A stretch of 32,548 bases of DNA from assembly GCA_023622945.1 (NCBI GenBank), contig JAMNYG010000061.1:1-32548 (forward strand), given 5' to 3'. This DNA is from Bacillota bacterium (GTDB taxonomy: Bacteria; Bacillota; Clostridia; Acetivibrionales; JAMNYG01). A program made the translations under genes and the position numbers. Every line of letters starts with the position of its first letter. Within the stretch, counting starts at the first letter, position 1. Below, piece by piece: positions 24,048 to 32,548 of this stretch. The notes beneath the pieces are model-generated. The model was given only the letters and a program-made list of their open reading frames with translations, was not told where the DNA came from and did not search any database.

Positions 24048-26752
24048 TACTTCTTACCGCTACCGCAGGGACATGGATCATTTCTGCCCACCTTTACACC
24101 CTTCGTGATGGGTTTTCTGGGCTCATCTCCATGTCTTGCACTTATCGGTTCAGCAACCTTTTCTCTTTGAGGCATACGATCGCGGTCAATATGAGTGTTT
24201 AAAATTATCCTTAAGGCATCTTCCTTTATATTCTTTATCATTTCATCAAACATTTCTGCCCCTTCGAATTTATATTCCACAACCGGATCCCTGTTACCGT
24301 ATGCCCTTAAACCTATTCCCTGCCTTAGCTGATCCATGGCATCTATATGGTCCATCCACTTTTGATCTACGACCTTAAGGAGAACCACCCTTTCAAGTTC
24401 CCTCATCACTTCAGTACCGATCTCAGCTTCTTTCTCTTCGTACCGCTTTTTTGCGATGGCGTACATCCTTTCCTTAAGGACATCCTTTGTCAGGTTTTCC
24501 ATATCCGCCTTGATCCCATTCAGCGTGCCTTTTGGCAGGAATATCCCTTCGGCATATGCAGCGATACCGTCCCAGTCCCAGAAATCCGGATGAGGGCTTT
24601 CACTGCAGTATACTTCTATAACATTGTCAACCAGGCTTTCAAGCATCTTCAGGAAGTAATCCCTGAGGTTCTCGCCTTCCAGGACTCTTCTTCTCTGTTC
24701 ATAGATTACTTCCCTCTGCTTGTTCAGAACATCATCATACTGCAATACATGCTTTCGTATGTCAAAGTTCCTTCCTTCCACCCTCTTTTGGGCGTTTTCA
24801 ATGGCATTTGAAAGCATTTTATGTTCTATTGCCTGGTCCTCGTCAAGCCCCAGAGTTTCCACTACTCTCGTAAGCCTGTCCTGGCCGAATAACCTCATAA
24901 GGTCATCTTCCAGTGAAATATAGAACCGTGAGGATCCCGGATCCCCCTGACGTCCCGCACGGCCTCGTAACTGGTTGTCAATACGCCTTGATTCATGTCT
25001 CTCGGTACCTATTACATGAAGGCCTCCCAGTTCTACCACTTTTTCGTGCTCTTTTTCGGTAATTTCGCTGAATCTCTTATAATACTCCCTGTAAAGCTTT
25101 CTTGCGCTCAGCACAATCTCATCATCGGTATCATTCAGGCTTGCAGCAGCTATGATCACATCATCGGTATATCCCTGCTTTTTCATCTCCTGACGTGCCA
25201 TAAAGTCAGGATTTCCTCCAAGCATGATATCGGTACCGCGGCCGGCCATATTGGTGGCAATGGTAACCGCTTTGTATCTTCCGGCCTGAGCTATGATCTC
25301 GGCTTCCTTCTCATGATATTTTGCATTCAGTACCTGATGGGGAATGCCTCTTCTCTTTAACATTGAGCTCAGCATCTCTGATTTTTCTATGGAAATGGTA
25401 CCTATCAGCACAGGTTGTCCCCTCTTATAACATTCTTCAATCTCATTGACTATGGCATTAAACTTACCTCTTTCATTTTTGTAAACACAGTCGGGATAGT
25501 CCTTTCTTATCATGGGCTTATTTGTAGGAATCACAATAACGTCAAGATTGTAAATGGCGCGAAATTCCTGCTCTTCCGTCTGGGCCGTTCCGGTCATTCC
25601 TGCAAGTTTCCGGTACATCCTGAAAAAGTTCTGGAAGGTTATTGTTGCAAGGGTCTTGCTTTCTCTTTCTACTTTTACTCCTTCCTTTGCTTCTATAGCC
25701 TGATGCAATCCGTCACTGTAGCGTCTTCCGTACATAAGGCGCCCTGTAAACTCATCTACAATGATTACTTCTCCGTCCTTTACAACATAGTCCCTGTCCC
25801 TCTTCATAAGGCCATAGGCTTTTATGGCCTGGTTTACATGATGAAGTATGGCAATGTTTTCAGGATCCGAAAGGTTTTCTATCCCAAAGAACTGCTCTAC
25901 CTTCTTGACTCCTTTTTCGGTCAGAGTAGCGGTATGAGCCTTTTCGTCAACAATGTAATCCGCATCAATATCATCATCATGACTTTTATCATCGGTCTGG
26001 GTATAGACCTTGGCTTTGAATCTGCTCACCAATGAATTTGCCTGCCTGTACAGATCTGTGGATTTGTCAGCTGCTCCTGAAATTATGAGAGGAGTTCTGG
26101 CTTCATCTATCAATATGCTGTCCACTTCATCCACAATTGCATAGTGAAGTCCTCTTTGAACCATATCCTCCTTGTAAATGACCATATTATCGCGGAGATA
26201 GTCAAATCCCAGTTCATTGTTGGTTCCGTATGTTATGTCGCAGTTATATGCCTTTCTTCTTTCTTCAGGAGTCTTGTCATGGGTAATAATCCCGACGGAC
26301 AAGCCAAGGAAATTATATATCTTACCCATAAGTTCTCCCTGGTAAGAGGCAAGGTAATCATTTACCGTTACCAGGTGAGCTCCCTTGCCTTCAAGAGCAT
26401 TCAGGTACAGAGGGAGTGTAGCAACAAGGGTCTTACCTTCCCCCGTTTTCATCTCAGCAATTCGGCCCTGGTGAAGGACAATTCCTCCGATGAGCTGGAC
26501 CCTGTAATGCCTTTGCCCAAGAACCCTTACCGAAGCTTCCCTAACAACGGCAAAAGCCTCAGGCAATATATCATCCAACGTTTCCCCTTGAGACAATCTT
26601 CTCTTAAACTCATCTGTTTTTGCCCTGAGCTCCGAATCGCTGAGCTTTTTCATCTCGGGCTCAAGGCTCTCTATCCTGTCAACAACAGGCATTAACCTTT
26701 TAAGTTCCCTGCTGCTGTATGTTCCGAATACCTTTTCGAATACTTTAAGCAT
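24023..26752 (-). CDS. secA: Preprotein translocase ATPase SecA
   Basis: 909 residues, normal for SecA. It drives export of unfolded proteins through SecYEG using ATP. Visible are Walker A MKTGEGKT (101-108), Walker B in [17 protein letters not shown], the helicase motifs [14 protein letters not shown] and [18 protein letters not shown], and the C-terminal zinc-binding tail [21 protein letters not shown] is 8 bases upstream of the ATG and lies inside the end of the DUF5317 gene, only 3 bases away, so the two are co-transcribed. Nothing is missing. Confidence 0.98.
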   Translation of the reverse strand: MLKVFEKVFGTYSSRELKRLMPVVDRIESLEPEMKKLSDSELRAKTDEFKRRLSQGETLDDILPEAFAVVREASVRVLGQRHYRVQLIGGIVLHQGRIAEMKTGEGKTLVATLPLYLNALEGKGAHLVTVNDYLASYQGELMGKIYNFLGLSVGIITHDKTPEERRKAYNCDITYGTNNELGFDYLRDNMVIYKEDMVQRGLHYAIVDEVDSILIDEARTPLIISGAADKSTDLYRQANSLVSRFKAKVYTQTDDKSHDDDIDADYIVDEKAHTATLTEKGVKKVEQFFGIENLSDPENIAILHHVNQAIKAYGLMKRDRDYVVKDGEVIIVDEFTGRLMYGRRYSDGLHQAIEAKEGVKVERESKTLATITFQNFFRMYRKLAGMTGTAQTEEQEFRAIYNLDVIVIPTNKPMIRKDYPDCVYKNERGKFNAIVNEIEECYKRGQPVLIGTISIEKSEMLSSMLKRRGIPHQVLNAKYHEKEAEIIAQAGRYKAVTIATNMAGRGTDIMLGGNPDFMARQEMKKQGYTDDVIIAAASLNDTDDEIVLSARKLYREYYKRFSEITEKEHEKVVELGGLHVIGTERHESRRIDNQLRGRAGRQGDPGSSRFYISLEDDLMRLFGQDRLTRVVETLGLDEDQAIEHKMLSNAIENAQKRVEGRNFDIRKHVLQYDDVLNKQREVIYEQRRRVLEGENLRDYFLKMLESLVDNVIEVYCSESPHPDFWDWDGIAAYAEGIFLPKGTLNGIKADMENLTKDVLKERMYAIAKKRYEEKEAEIGTEVMRELERVVLLKVVDQKWMDHIDAMDQLRQGIGLRAYGNRDPVVEYKFEGAEMFDEMIKNIKEDALRIILNTHIDRDRMPQREKVAEPISARHGDEPRKPITKGVKVGRNDPCPCGSGKKYKYCCGAN

Positions 26753-26755
26753 GTA

Positions 26756-27337
26756 TCAAACCTCCAATTTGTTAGCAAAGTCATCGCTGTCCTGTTTTTT
26801 TCCCCTCATGACTTCAAACACCAAATAAAATACTCCTGCTGCGGTTATAATATCCCCGATGCTGACAATCCGGGTACCATATCCCAATATTCCAGGCATC
26901 GGTATTATATCTCCAAGAAAAGCCAGATTTGTGGCAGCTCCTTTTGCCACATGCTTTCCGTCATTCATCAGCCTTTCAAACAACACCTGATCCGATGCTG
27001 CCAGCAATCCTTCATCAACAGGCATCCTGCCACCATTTACCATCATTACCAGTACATTCAGGGCACAACCCAATCCAATAACCAATATGCCTTTATAATG
27101 TCTGTTAACCCACAAAGCCGCAATAAACAAAAAATATACAGCAATTTGAATTATAACACTGTATTCCGATACCCACTTTACACCGTTTACTCCGAGAACC
27201 TGTGTTAAGGCCTGGACAGCAAAGGCCAGCAGTATAAGCCATTTTTTCTCAAATCGGATGGTAATGAGATTGGAAAGCCTTCCTTTGGCAAATACGCCCG
27301 CGCAAATGCCTGCAAGAACGGCTACAGCATAAAGCAT
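26756..27337 (-). CDS. DUF5317 membrane protein
   Basis: 193 residues with about five hydrophobic segments and the family mark MVNGGRMPV near the middle. Its function is unknown. GGGAGG lies 7 bases upstream of the ATG. The gene ends 3 bases before secA and follows yerC by 21 bases, so it belongs to the secA transcription unit. Confidence 0.8.
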   Translation of the reverse strand: MLYAVAVLAGICAGVFAKGRLSNLITIRFEKKWLILLAFAVQALTQVLGVNGVKWVSEYSVIIQIAVYFLFIAALWVNRHYKGILVIGLGCALNVLVMMVNGGRMPVDEGLLAASDQVLFERLMNDGKHVAKGAATNLAFLGDIIPMPGILGYGTRIVSIGDIITAAGVFYLVFEVMRGKKQDSDDFANKLEV

Positions 27338-27358
27338 TTATTTCCTCCCGTAACGGTA

Positions 27359-27664
27359 TTATTCCTTTTCCCTTTCAAGTTTCTCCAACCTGTCCAAAAT
27401 CATGTTATAACCATCTGCACCATAGAGCAGACACCTGTTTACCCTGCTTATGGTAGCAGTGCTTGCACCTGTACTTTCACTGATCTCCGAATATGTTTTG
27501 CCTTGCCTTAACAGCATTGCAACTTCCAGTCTTTGTGCAAGGGCTTTGATTTCAGAAATGGTACAAATATCTTCAAAGAAATTATAACACTCTTCGATGG
27601 TTTTAAGCTGCAAAATAGCCTTAAACAATCTGTCGGTGTTCTCATCCCTTAACTTTGAATTCAT
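27359..27664 (-). CDS. yerC: YerC/YecD family TrpR-like DNA-binding protein
   Basis: 101 residues from the ATG at 27664 (GGAG 11 bases upstream), the usual length for the family. The longer frame to 27718 overlaps the upstream gene. A TrpR-type helix-turn-helix is visible in YSEISESTGASTATISRVNR, preceded by the helical segment AQRLEVAMLLRQGKT. It is probably a transcription regulator with unknown ligand and targets. It starts 25 bases after the PfkB-type gene and leads into DUF5317-secA. Confidence 0.85.
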   Translation of the reverse strand: MNSKLRDENTDRLFKAILQLKTIEECYNFFEDICTISEIKALAQRLEVAMLLRQGKTYSEISESTGASTATISRVNRCLLYGADGYNMILDRLEKLEREKE

Positions 27665-27689
27665 ACTATTGTCAACTCCTATAAAATTC

Positions 27690-28795
27690 CTAACAACCGA
27701 ATTCAAAAAGCCTTTCAAACTCAGGTGAAAACTTTACTTTCTTTTGTCTTGCATACCGGAGCATAAGCATTCCGTCTGCCTCCTCATGTATAGTATCCGG
27801 TGATGTGACTGAAAGGGATGCAAGCAATGTACCCAGCTCCAAAGCGCTCTTTAAAGGTGTCTCCGAAAAGAAGGTATCATTCCTGCCTTTCAAAAAAGGC
27901 AAGCCGCATGTCAGACCGACTATAATTCCCGAAAGCATGGCATCACCCGCACCACCCGTACCGAAAGCTTCAGTTGGTAAAGCAGGTACGTATTCAATGG
28001 TTTTTCCGTCAAACCCGAAACTTCCTTCGGGGCCGTTAGTGATAACAGCCCATATCCCCGGATTGTATTTCACAAGTTCCTCTATACAGCTTTCAACTGC
28101 TCTTCCCGGTTCAACTTCTTCGTCATGTATACCGGCGATGGCACATGCTTCGTCAATATTTACAGCCAATAAATCAATCAGCGGCAGTATGCCTTGCTTT
28201 TTGAACTCCCCGGCTTCAGAGGAAAGCAGTGAAGCAACATTATAGGTGCCCCGCTCTCTTCCATGCTCAAGAATCCTTTTCCTTGGGGCTACAGGAACTT
28301 CAGGTGCCGCCAGCACAATACCGTTTTCAATAAGGTCACCATGCCGTTCAAAGAAAATATCTATGTCTTCACAGGATACCAAACCACTTGCACTGTTGGA
28401 AGTAGTGATATTCCCCCTGTGCTGTCCGGATACTGAAAGCATACGCTAAACAGCGTACTGGCATGAGCAGTCTCTTCAACACCTTCGGTATTAATGCCCG
28501 CTTCCTGCATCCTGGCTATCATTTGCCTTCCTATGTCGTCGCTTCCCACTCTTCCTACTGCATAGCTTGTGAAATCCCTGTTTTGCCCCGAACCCAGCAA
28601 TACAGAGATATAATGCAGAATAATATGCAGCTTGCAGAAATCTTTATACGGTACCAGCTCTCCAAGACGGCTTTCGTTCCTTCCCAGGGTGTGATTGCCT
28701 TCCAGCCTGAAAAAAATCCCTGACCCTATGCCTCCCGTTCCGACTATCTGATTGTACTTCAGGGAATGCACGCAAAGGGGCACCCGGCGACTCAT
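27690..28795 (-). pseudogene. PfkB-family sugar kinase with a frameshift in a G run
   Basis: Two frames of one kinase. The first (28795 to about 28413) holds the N-terminal substrate domain, with IVGTGGIGSGIFF and VGRVGSDDIGRQM. The second (about 28420 to 27690) holds the nucleotide and catalytic part, with GTGGAGDAMLSG supplying the catalytic Asp. They join exactly if the C5 run at 28413-28417 (G5 on the coding strand) is read as six, giving DSTGGNITTSN. This is a one-base deletion or a sequencing error. The start overlaps the NagB-like stop as ATGA. It would phosphorylate a sugar taken up by the neighbouring ABC system; the sugar is unknown. Confidence 0.85.
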
Positions 28796-29690
28796 ACATT
28801 CACCCCTTTGAATTCCCAGTCAGGATTTTCTGAAATGGGATGTCTGGCTGTTTCGTAAGTAGCCGTAATTATCGCATCAGGGTGACTTTGCAGTAACGTC
28901 ATCGGATATTCCACGGTTTCCTCGGAAAACAGCGCAACCCGCAGAGCTGTCTGTTTCCAGGCACCGGTATCGCTGTATACGCGAACTTTCCTTGCGGAAA
29001 GACACTCTTTCATTCCGAGAGTGATGGACATTGGCGGAACAAACTGATAAGCCCCGCCAAAAGTACGGTGTGCCAGTGCCAGGATGGTATCGATGTTGTT
29101 GTATTGTACGCGTATTTCGCTGTTTCTCAATTGTTCGAGAGTGATTCTGCTATAAGGATGACGCCTTGCCTGATTGTATGCTATATGGCCGTCCTGTCCC
29201 CATCCCCCTATGGTCAGGTCTATCGGTGCTTCATTAATTTTTCCTTTATGAATTCAATTTTTGAAGGCTCCGGGAAAATCCTCTGTTCAACAGGTACAGC
29301 CAGTTCAGGTTTTATTCCGCCATAAAAGTACTTCTCCATAAATGTTCTGAAATTGTACGGGTCATTTTTAGCCAGCAGCTTTCCTTCCCAATCAAGGCAC
29401 TCATCCATATGGAACACGGTCACATTTCTCAAAGACACATTTTCCTCATTTACCATCCTTGTAAAAGGTTCATACCAGCATTTCGGACCACAAGGCACAA
29501 TGACTCTGAAAGGACGTCCCTGGGCATTTGCCTTTTTAATCTCATCCACCAGTTCCCTGGCCATAAGCACTCCCATTTCGGAGGAGTCCTTCACAAGCCT
29601 GAAAGGTACCTTCAAATCCGGGTGTCCGACAAGCTGGTCCACAGGAATGCTGCACCATTTGTAAAGATCTCTGATATCAATTTCGCTCAT
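28792..29690 (-). pseudogene. NagB-like glucosamine-6-phosphate isomerase/deaminase family protein with a frameshift
   Basis: The first frame runs from an ATG at 29690 (GGAGG 4 bases upstream) and ends early, at 29220. The second frame continues the same protein to 28792 if one base is added near 29233-29245, for example TTAATG read as TTAAATG. The restored protein of about 299 residues shows the family marks VIVPCGPKCWYEPF, VTVFHMDECLDWEG (compare the NagB MDEY region) and GGWGQDGHIAYNQA (compare GIGEDGHIAFNEP of NagB). It would isomerise and deaminate an amino-sugar phosphate, or act on a related sugar phosphate. It is coupled to the PfkB-type kinase. Confidence 0.8.
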
Positions 29691-29848
29691 AATACCTCCA
29701 CCCTATCCTAACCTTAAGATTGACACGGGCAATACAATAAACAATGCAGTTAAATAGATTCCTGACTCTTTGGGATGGTATTTCTATACAATGCTCTGCA
29801 TACAGTTTCATTTTATCCCAGTGAACGAATTAATTCAAGATATATAGT

Positions 29849-29880
29849 TAAAGGCTACCCGCATTGCGGATAGCCTTTTC
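29849..29880 (-). terminator. Terminator after the sugar-binding lipoprotein gene
   Basis: On the minus strand AAAGGCTATCCGC pairs with GCGGGTAGCCTTT over a 3-base AAT loop, followed by AACTATATAT. It lies 15 bases past the lipoprotein stop and separates it from the NagB-like/PfkB pair. The remaining 29691-29848 shows no gene and no clear promoter. Confidence 0.8.
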
Positions 29881-29893
29881 AAAACACCTTTTT

Positions 29894-31522
29894 CTATTGT
29901 CCGGTGATTCCCAGTTCAGCAGCTGCCTGGTTAACTTCGTCTATAGCAGGCTGTATGCCGGTTGCCAGCATGTTTTGTTTTGCTTTTTCAAAGGCTTGTT
30001 CAACCGGTTCCTTACCCATGACGATAAGGGAGAACTCGGTCATGAAGTCTACACCTGATGCCAGGTCCTTGGAAGGTGTGGAAATCAGCATTATCTTTAT
30101 GTTTGAAGGAGTTGGGTTAGCATCCCTTGCTTTCATGTTGGCAAGCGCTTTTTCCTTGATATCAGCGCGGATTGTTGCATCCGGCCAGACAGGATCAACA
30201 TTGTTTTCAAAGCGCCAGCTGATCATTGTCAAAATACCTGTTGCAGGATACATCTTGGCTATGTCATAAGGCTTTCCTGTTTCAGGGTCGTTAAAGCTTA
30301 CGATTTTCCCCGATTCATCAAACTTATAATGCTTGCCCTCGAACCCAAGTTCAAGGAATCTGGCTTCATCTGAATACATCCACTCATGGATTTCCAGGTA
30401 TCTTTCAAGCTTTTCATCCGAAAGATTTGCATTGAACATGATTCCGTCCGGGTCAGGTCTTTCATAGTATACAGGTGCTGAATTAGCATCTTTTGCAAAG
30501 ATATTGGAACATTCAACTATTTCAAGAGGATCGCCCATGTCAGGGTTTGCATTGCCAAACTGGTTAACTATAACGTTCCACATCCAGTAAGCATCAGCAT
30601 TTCTGATTATGGAACCGAAGTTGTGTCCTGCAAACTTCTGCATAGCCTGCTGAGCTGTGTTGTTACCGAACTCAGGGTCAACAAGCCCTTCGTTAAACAG
30701 TTTGTTCCAATATTTGAGTGGTTCAAGGTTCTTGTCTGAAAGGTAGCCCGGAATCCATTTTCCGTCTTCATAGACCCATCCGCCCGGATCAATACCCCAG
30801 GCATGGAAAGTATCCAGCATCATCCAGCCGGTATTGAAAGTTACTCCACCTGTATCGGCTACGCCATCCTGGTCGGGGTCTTTTTCCTTAAAGGCCTTCA
30901 ATGCCTGATAGTATTCATCAAAGTTTGAGATAGGCTTATCTATGCCGACATTTTTCAACCAGTCCTTGCGATAATAAATACCTGACCAGCCGGTCTTAAA
31001 TATTGTCGGATCGGTGCTGGTGGACCTTGCAAGATGGTATATTCCATCGTTAAGCTCCCTGGCTGCAACCCAGGTGTTGATGCTCTCGTTAAGCTCCTTG
31101 GTCTTGGGGAACCTGTCAAACATCTCCTGTGGTACACTTCTTACAATACCCTGCTTAATCCAGCTATTGTAAGTAGAAACATCGTACATCACACCAAAGT
31201 CGAATACATCAGGCAGGGACTGGCTGGCTGCAGCAAGCTTCAGCTGGTCTGAAGACTCAAACTGCACAGGAGTGATGTTAACATTGAACTTTTCACTTAT
31301 GAGCTTTGCCACCTCATCCTTTGAAGGATCAAACTCCTTCAGATTCCAGTGGTAAACAGTAAGTTCAACAGGTGCTTTTTCACTTACTGATGTGGTTTCG
31401 CCTGTTGTGGTTGTAGTTGTTGTATTTTGTTCACCTGTATCAGTTTTACCACCACAAGCTGCGAATACTGAAACCGCCATCACCAGTACAAGCACCAGTG
31501 ATACCATTGAACGAAATCTCAT
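29894..31522 (-). CDS. Extracellular sugar-binding lipoprotein of an ABC importer
   Basis: 542 residues. The lipoprotein signal peptide ends in VFAAC, with Cys23 as the lipid anchor, followed by a Thr-rich linker (seven Thr in a row). The mature part is a family 1-type solute-binding protein, with ELTVYHWNLKEFDPSKDEVA near the start and YYRKDWLKNVGIDKPISNFD in the first lobe. Size and style match LplA-type binding proteins for oligosaccharides. AAGGAGG lies just upstream of the ATG. It follows the LplC-type permease by 162 bases. That gap contains AT-rich dinucleotide runs (about 31543-31582). Confidence 0.9.
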   Translation of the reverse strand: MRFRSMVSLVLVLVMAVSVFAACGGKTDTGEQNTTTTTTTGETTSVSEKAPVELTVYHWNLKEFDPSKDEVAKLISEKFNVNITPVQFESSDQLKLAAASQSLPDVFDFGVMYDVSTYNSWIKQGIVRSVPQEMFDRFPKTKELNESINTWVAARELNDGIYHLARSTSTDPTIFKTGWSGIYYRKDWLKNVGIDKPISNFDEYYQALKAFKEKDPDQDGVADTGGVTFNTGWMMLDTFHAWGIDPGGWVYEDGKWIPGYLSDKNLEPLKYWNKLFNEGLVDPEFGNNTAQQAMQKFAGHNFGSIIRNADAYWMWNVIVNQFGNANPDMGDPLEIVECSNIFAKDANSAPVYYERPDPDGIMFNANLSDEKLERYLEIHEWMYSDEARFLELGFEGKHYKFDESGKIVSFNDPETGKPYDIAKMYPATGILTMISWRFENNVDPVWPDATIRADIKEKALANMKARDANPTPSNIKIMLISTPSKDLASGVDFMTEFSLIVMGKEPVEQAFEKAKQNMLATGIQPAIDEVNQAAAELGITGQ

Positions 31523-31684
31523 ATTGTTCCTCCTTTATATGTTTTTATATATATATTGTGCATATATATTGCTTATATCTATATACAATCTGCAATTCTG
31601 GCTTCCTTAACTCATCACCGCTTCATCTGCCGATGCCCGAAGTATTTGTAGCCATATCAGGTCAGAATACCGTATCATATAAGA

Positions 31685-32548
31685 CTAGCCCTTGATTGAC
31701 CCGATCATGACACCTTTTACAAAGTATTTCTGGAGCCATGGATATATGCACAGTATGGGCACCGTTGCAACCACAACTGTCGCCGTCTTTATCGCTTCAT
31801 CAAATATCTGGGATGTTGTTGTTCCCTTTGCCGATTCAAACTGGGCCGCCATTTCAGGTGGCAGCGTTGAGCTGAATATCAGTTCCCTCAATACCAGTGT
31901 CAGAGGGTGCAGCCGTCAAACCATGAGTTCCAGATTCCCACCGCTCCAAACAGTGCAAACGTTGCAAGAAGCGGCAGTGACAAGGGTAACACTATCCTGA
32001 ACAGTATGGTTATATCATTCGCTCCGTCAAGCTTTGCAGACTCCTCAAGGCTTTCGGGTATCTCGTTGAAGAAGGATTTCATGACCGTAAAGTTCCATAC
32101 GCTTATTCCTCCGGGGACTATGAGAACCCATATTGTGTTCATAAGCTTAAGATCCCTTATGAGCAGGTAGTAAGGTACCAATCCTCCGGAGAAGAACATG
32201 GTAAAGGTGATGAACAAAAGGATGAACTTTCTTCCGGGCACATACTTCTTGGACATGGCATAGGCTGCAGCAGCATTTACCATAAGTCCGTAAAGCGTAC
32301 CTACCACCGTTATGAATACCGATATGGCAAATCCTCTCAGCGTCCTGTCGGAGCTGAATATCAACCTGTATGCATTCAGGGTAGGCTCTTCAGGCCACAG
32401 TATAAACGGCCTCCTGTAGAATTCACCCACGTCAACTATGGATGTTGTAAACACGTTCCAGAACGGAAATATCATTATCAAACACATCAGGATGAAAAAA
32501 CATACGTTGCAAAAGTCAAACACCCTGTCACCTATCGATCTCTTTATA
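31685..32548 (-). pseudogene. LplC-type sugar ABC permease, frameshifted and running off the right edge
   Basis: The frame is open from the right edge (IKRSIGDRVFDFCNV), so the true start lies outside; the GTG at 32523 is internal. Five or so membrane helices, the SLEESAKLDGANDITILFRIVLPLSLP coupling loop (EAA motif) and GIWNSWFDG are present. It then hits TGA at 31900-31902. The C-terminus continues in another frame (HPLTLVLRELIFSSTLPPEM to the normal ending GVMIGSIKG). Between WFDGC and HPLTLVL, roughly eight to ten residues normally present in this family seem to be missing, so a small deletion that is not a multiple of three is likely. It would be one of two importer permeases working with the lipoprotein; the other is outside the window. 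Confidence 0.8.

Overview
The window reads as chromosome of a low-to-moderate-GC Firmicute, most likely of class Clostridia. The grounds are the gene families (UPF0735/PheB ACT protein beside hom and lysC, YerC/YecD TrpR-like protein, DUF2225, DUF5317, SecA with a zinc-binding C-terminus, LplC-type sugar permease), strong AGGAGG-like ribosome sites, and frequent TTG and GTG starts. I saw no rRNA, tRNA, CRISPR array, prophage or insertion sequence.

Region 1 (1-5704, minus strand) is an unusual operon: a MutS-like ATPase, a second MutS-like protein split into two overlapping reading frames, an ABC exporter half-transporter stopped by an in-frame TGA, and a second half-transporter that runs off the left edge. 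The first two junctions overlap by 4 bases at the stop and start; the last overlaps by 8. The MutS-like proteins lack the mismatch-binding domain and carry Asn at the usual Walker B Asp. The roughly 600-base divergent region upstream (5705-6300) holds three copies of a GGTTAACC-type motif and, on the plus strand, a consensus sigma-A promoter.

Region 2 (6301-12311) has a 1269-residue secreted beta-helix protein with three related beta-rich modules, a YdcF/SanA-type membrane protein, and an aldo/keto reductase (gpr/yghZ type).

Region 3 (12359-18944) is the threonine/aspartate-family block: pheB-hom-lysC followed by a divergent ThyX-like gene, then thrC. A plus-strand Gfo/Idh/MocA oxidoreductase sits between the two parts.

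Region 4 (19095-29690) contains a patatin-like lipase with a repeat tail and a DUF2225 zinc protein, then a minus-strand housekeeping run yerC-DUF5317-secA-folC-TPR protein. Upstream of it lie a sugar-kinase gene (PfkB) and a NagB-like isomerase gene, each broken by a one-base frameshift.

Region 5 (29849-32548) holds a sugar-binding lipoprotein and a frameshifted LplC-type permease that runs off the right edge. With the NagB-like and PfkB genes this looks like a sugar or amino-sugar uptake and catabolism locus that is decaying, or that carries sequence errors.

Two themes cut across the window. First, broken genes are concentrated in the accessory loci, while the biosynthetic and secretion genes are intact. 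Second, short degenerate tandem repeats (periods 12, 14, 22-23, 26 and 30 bases) lie at or near gene ends and inside accessory genes.
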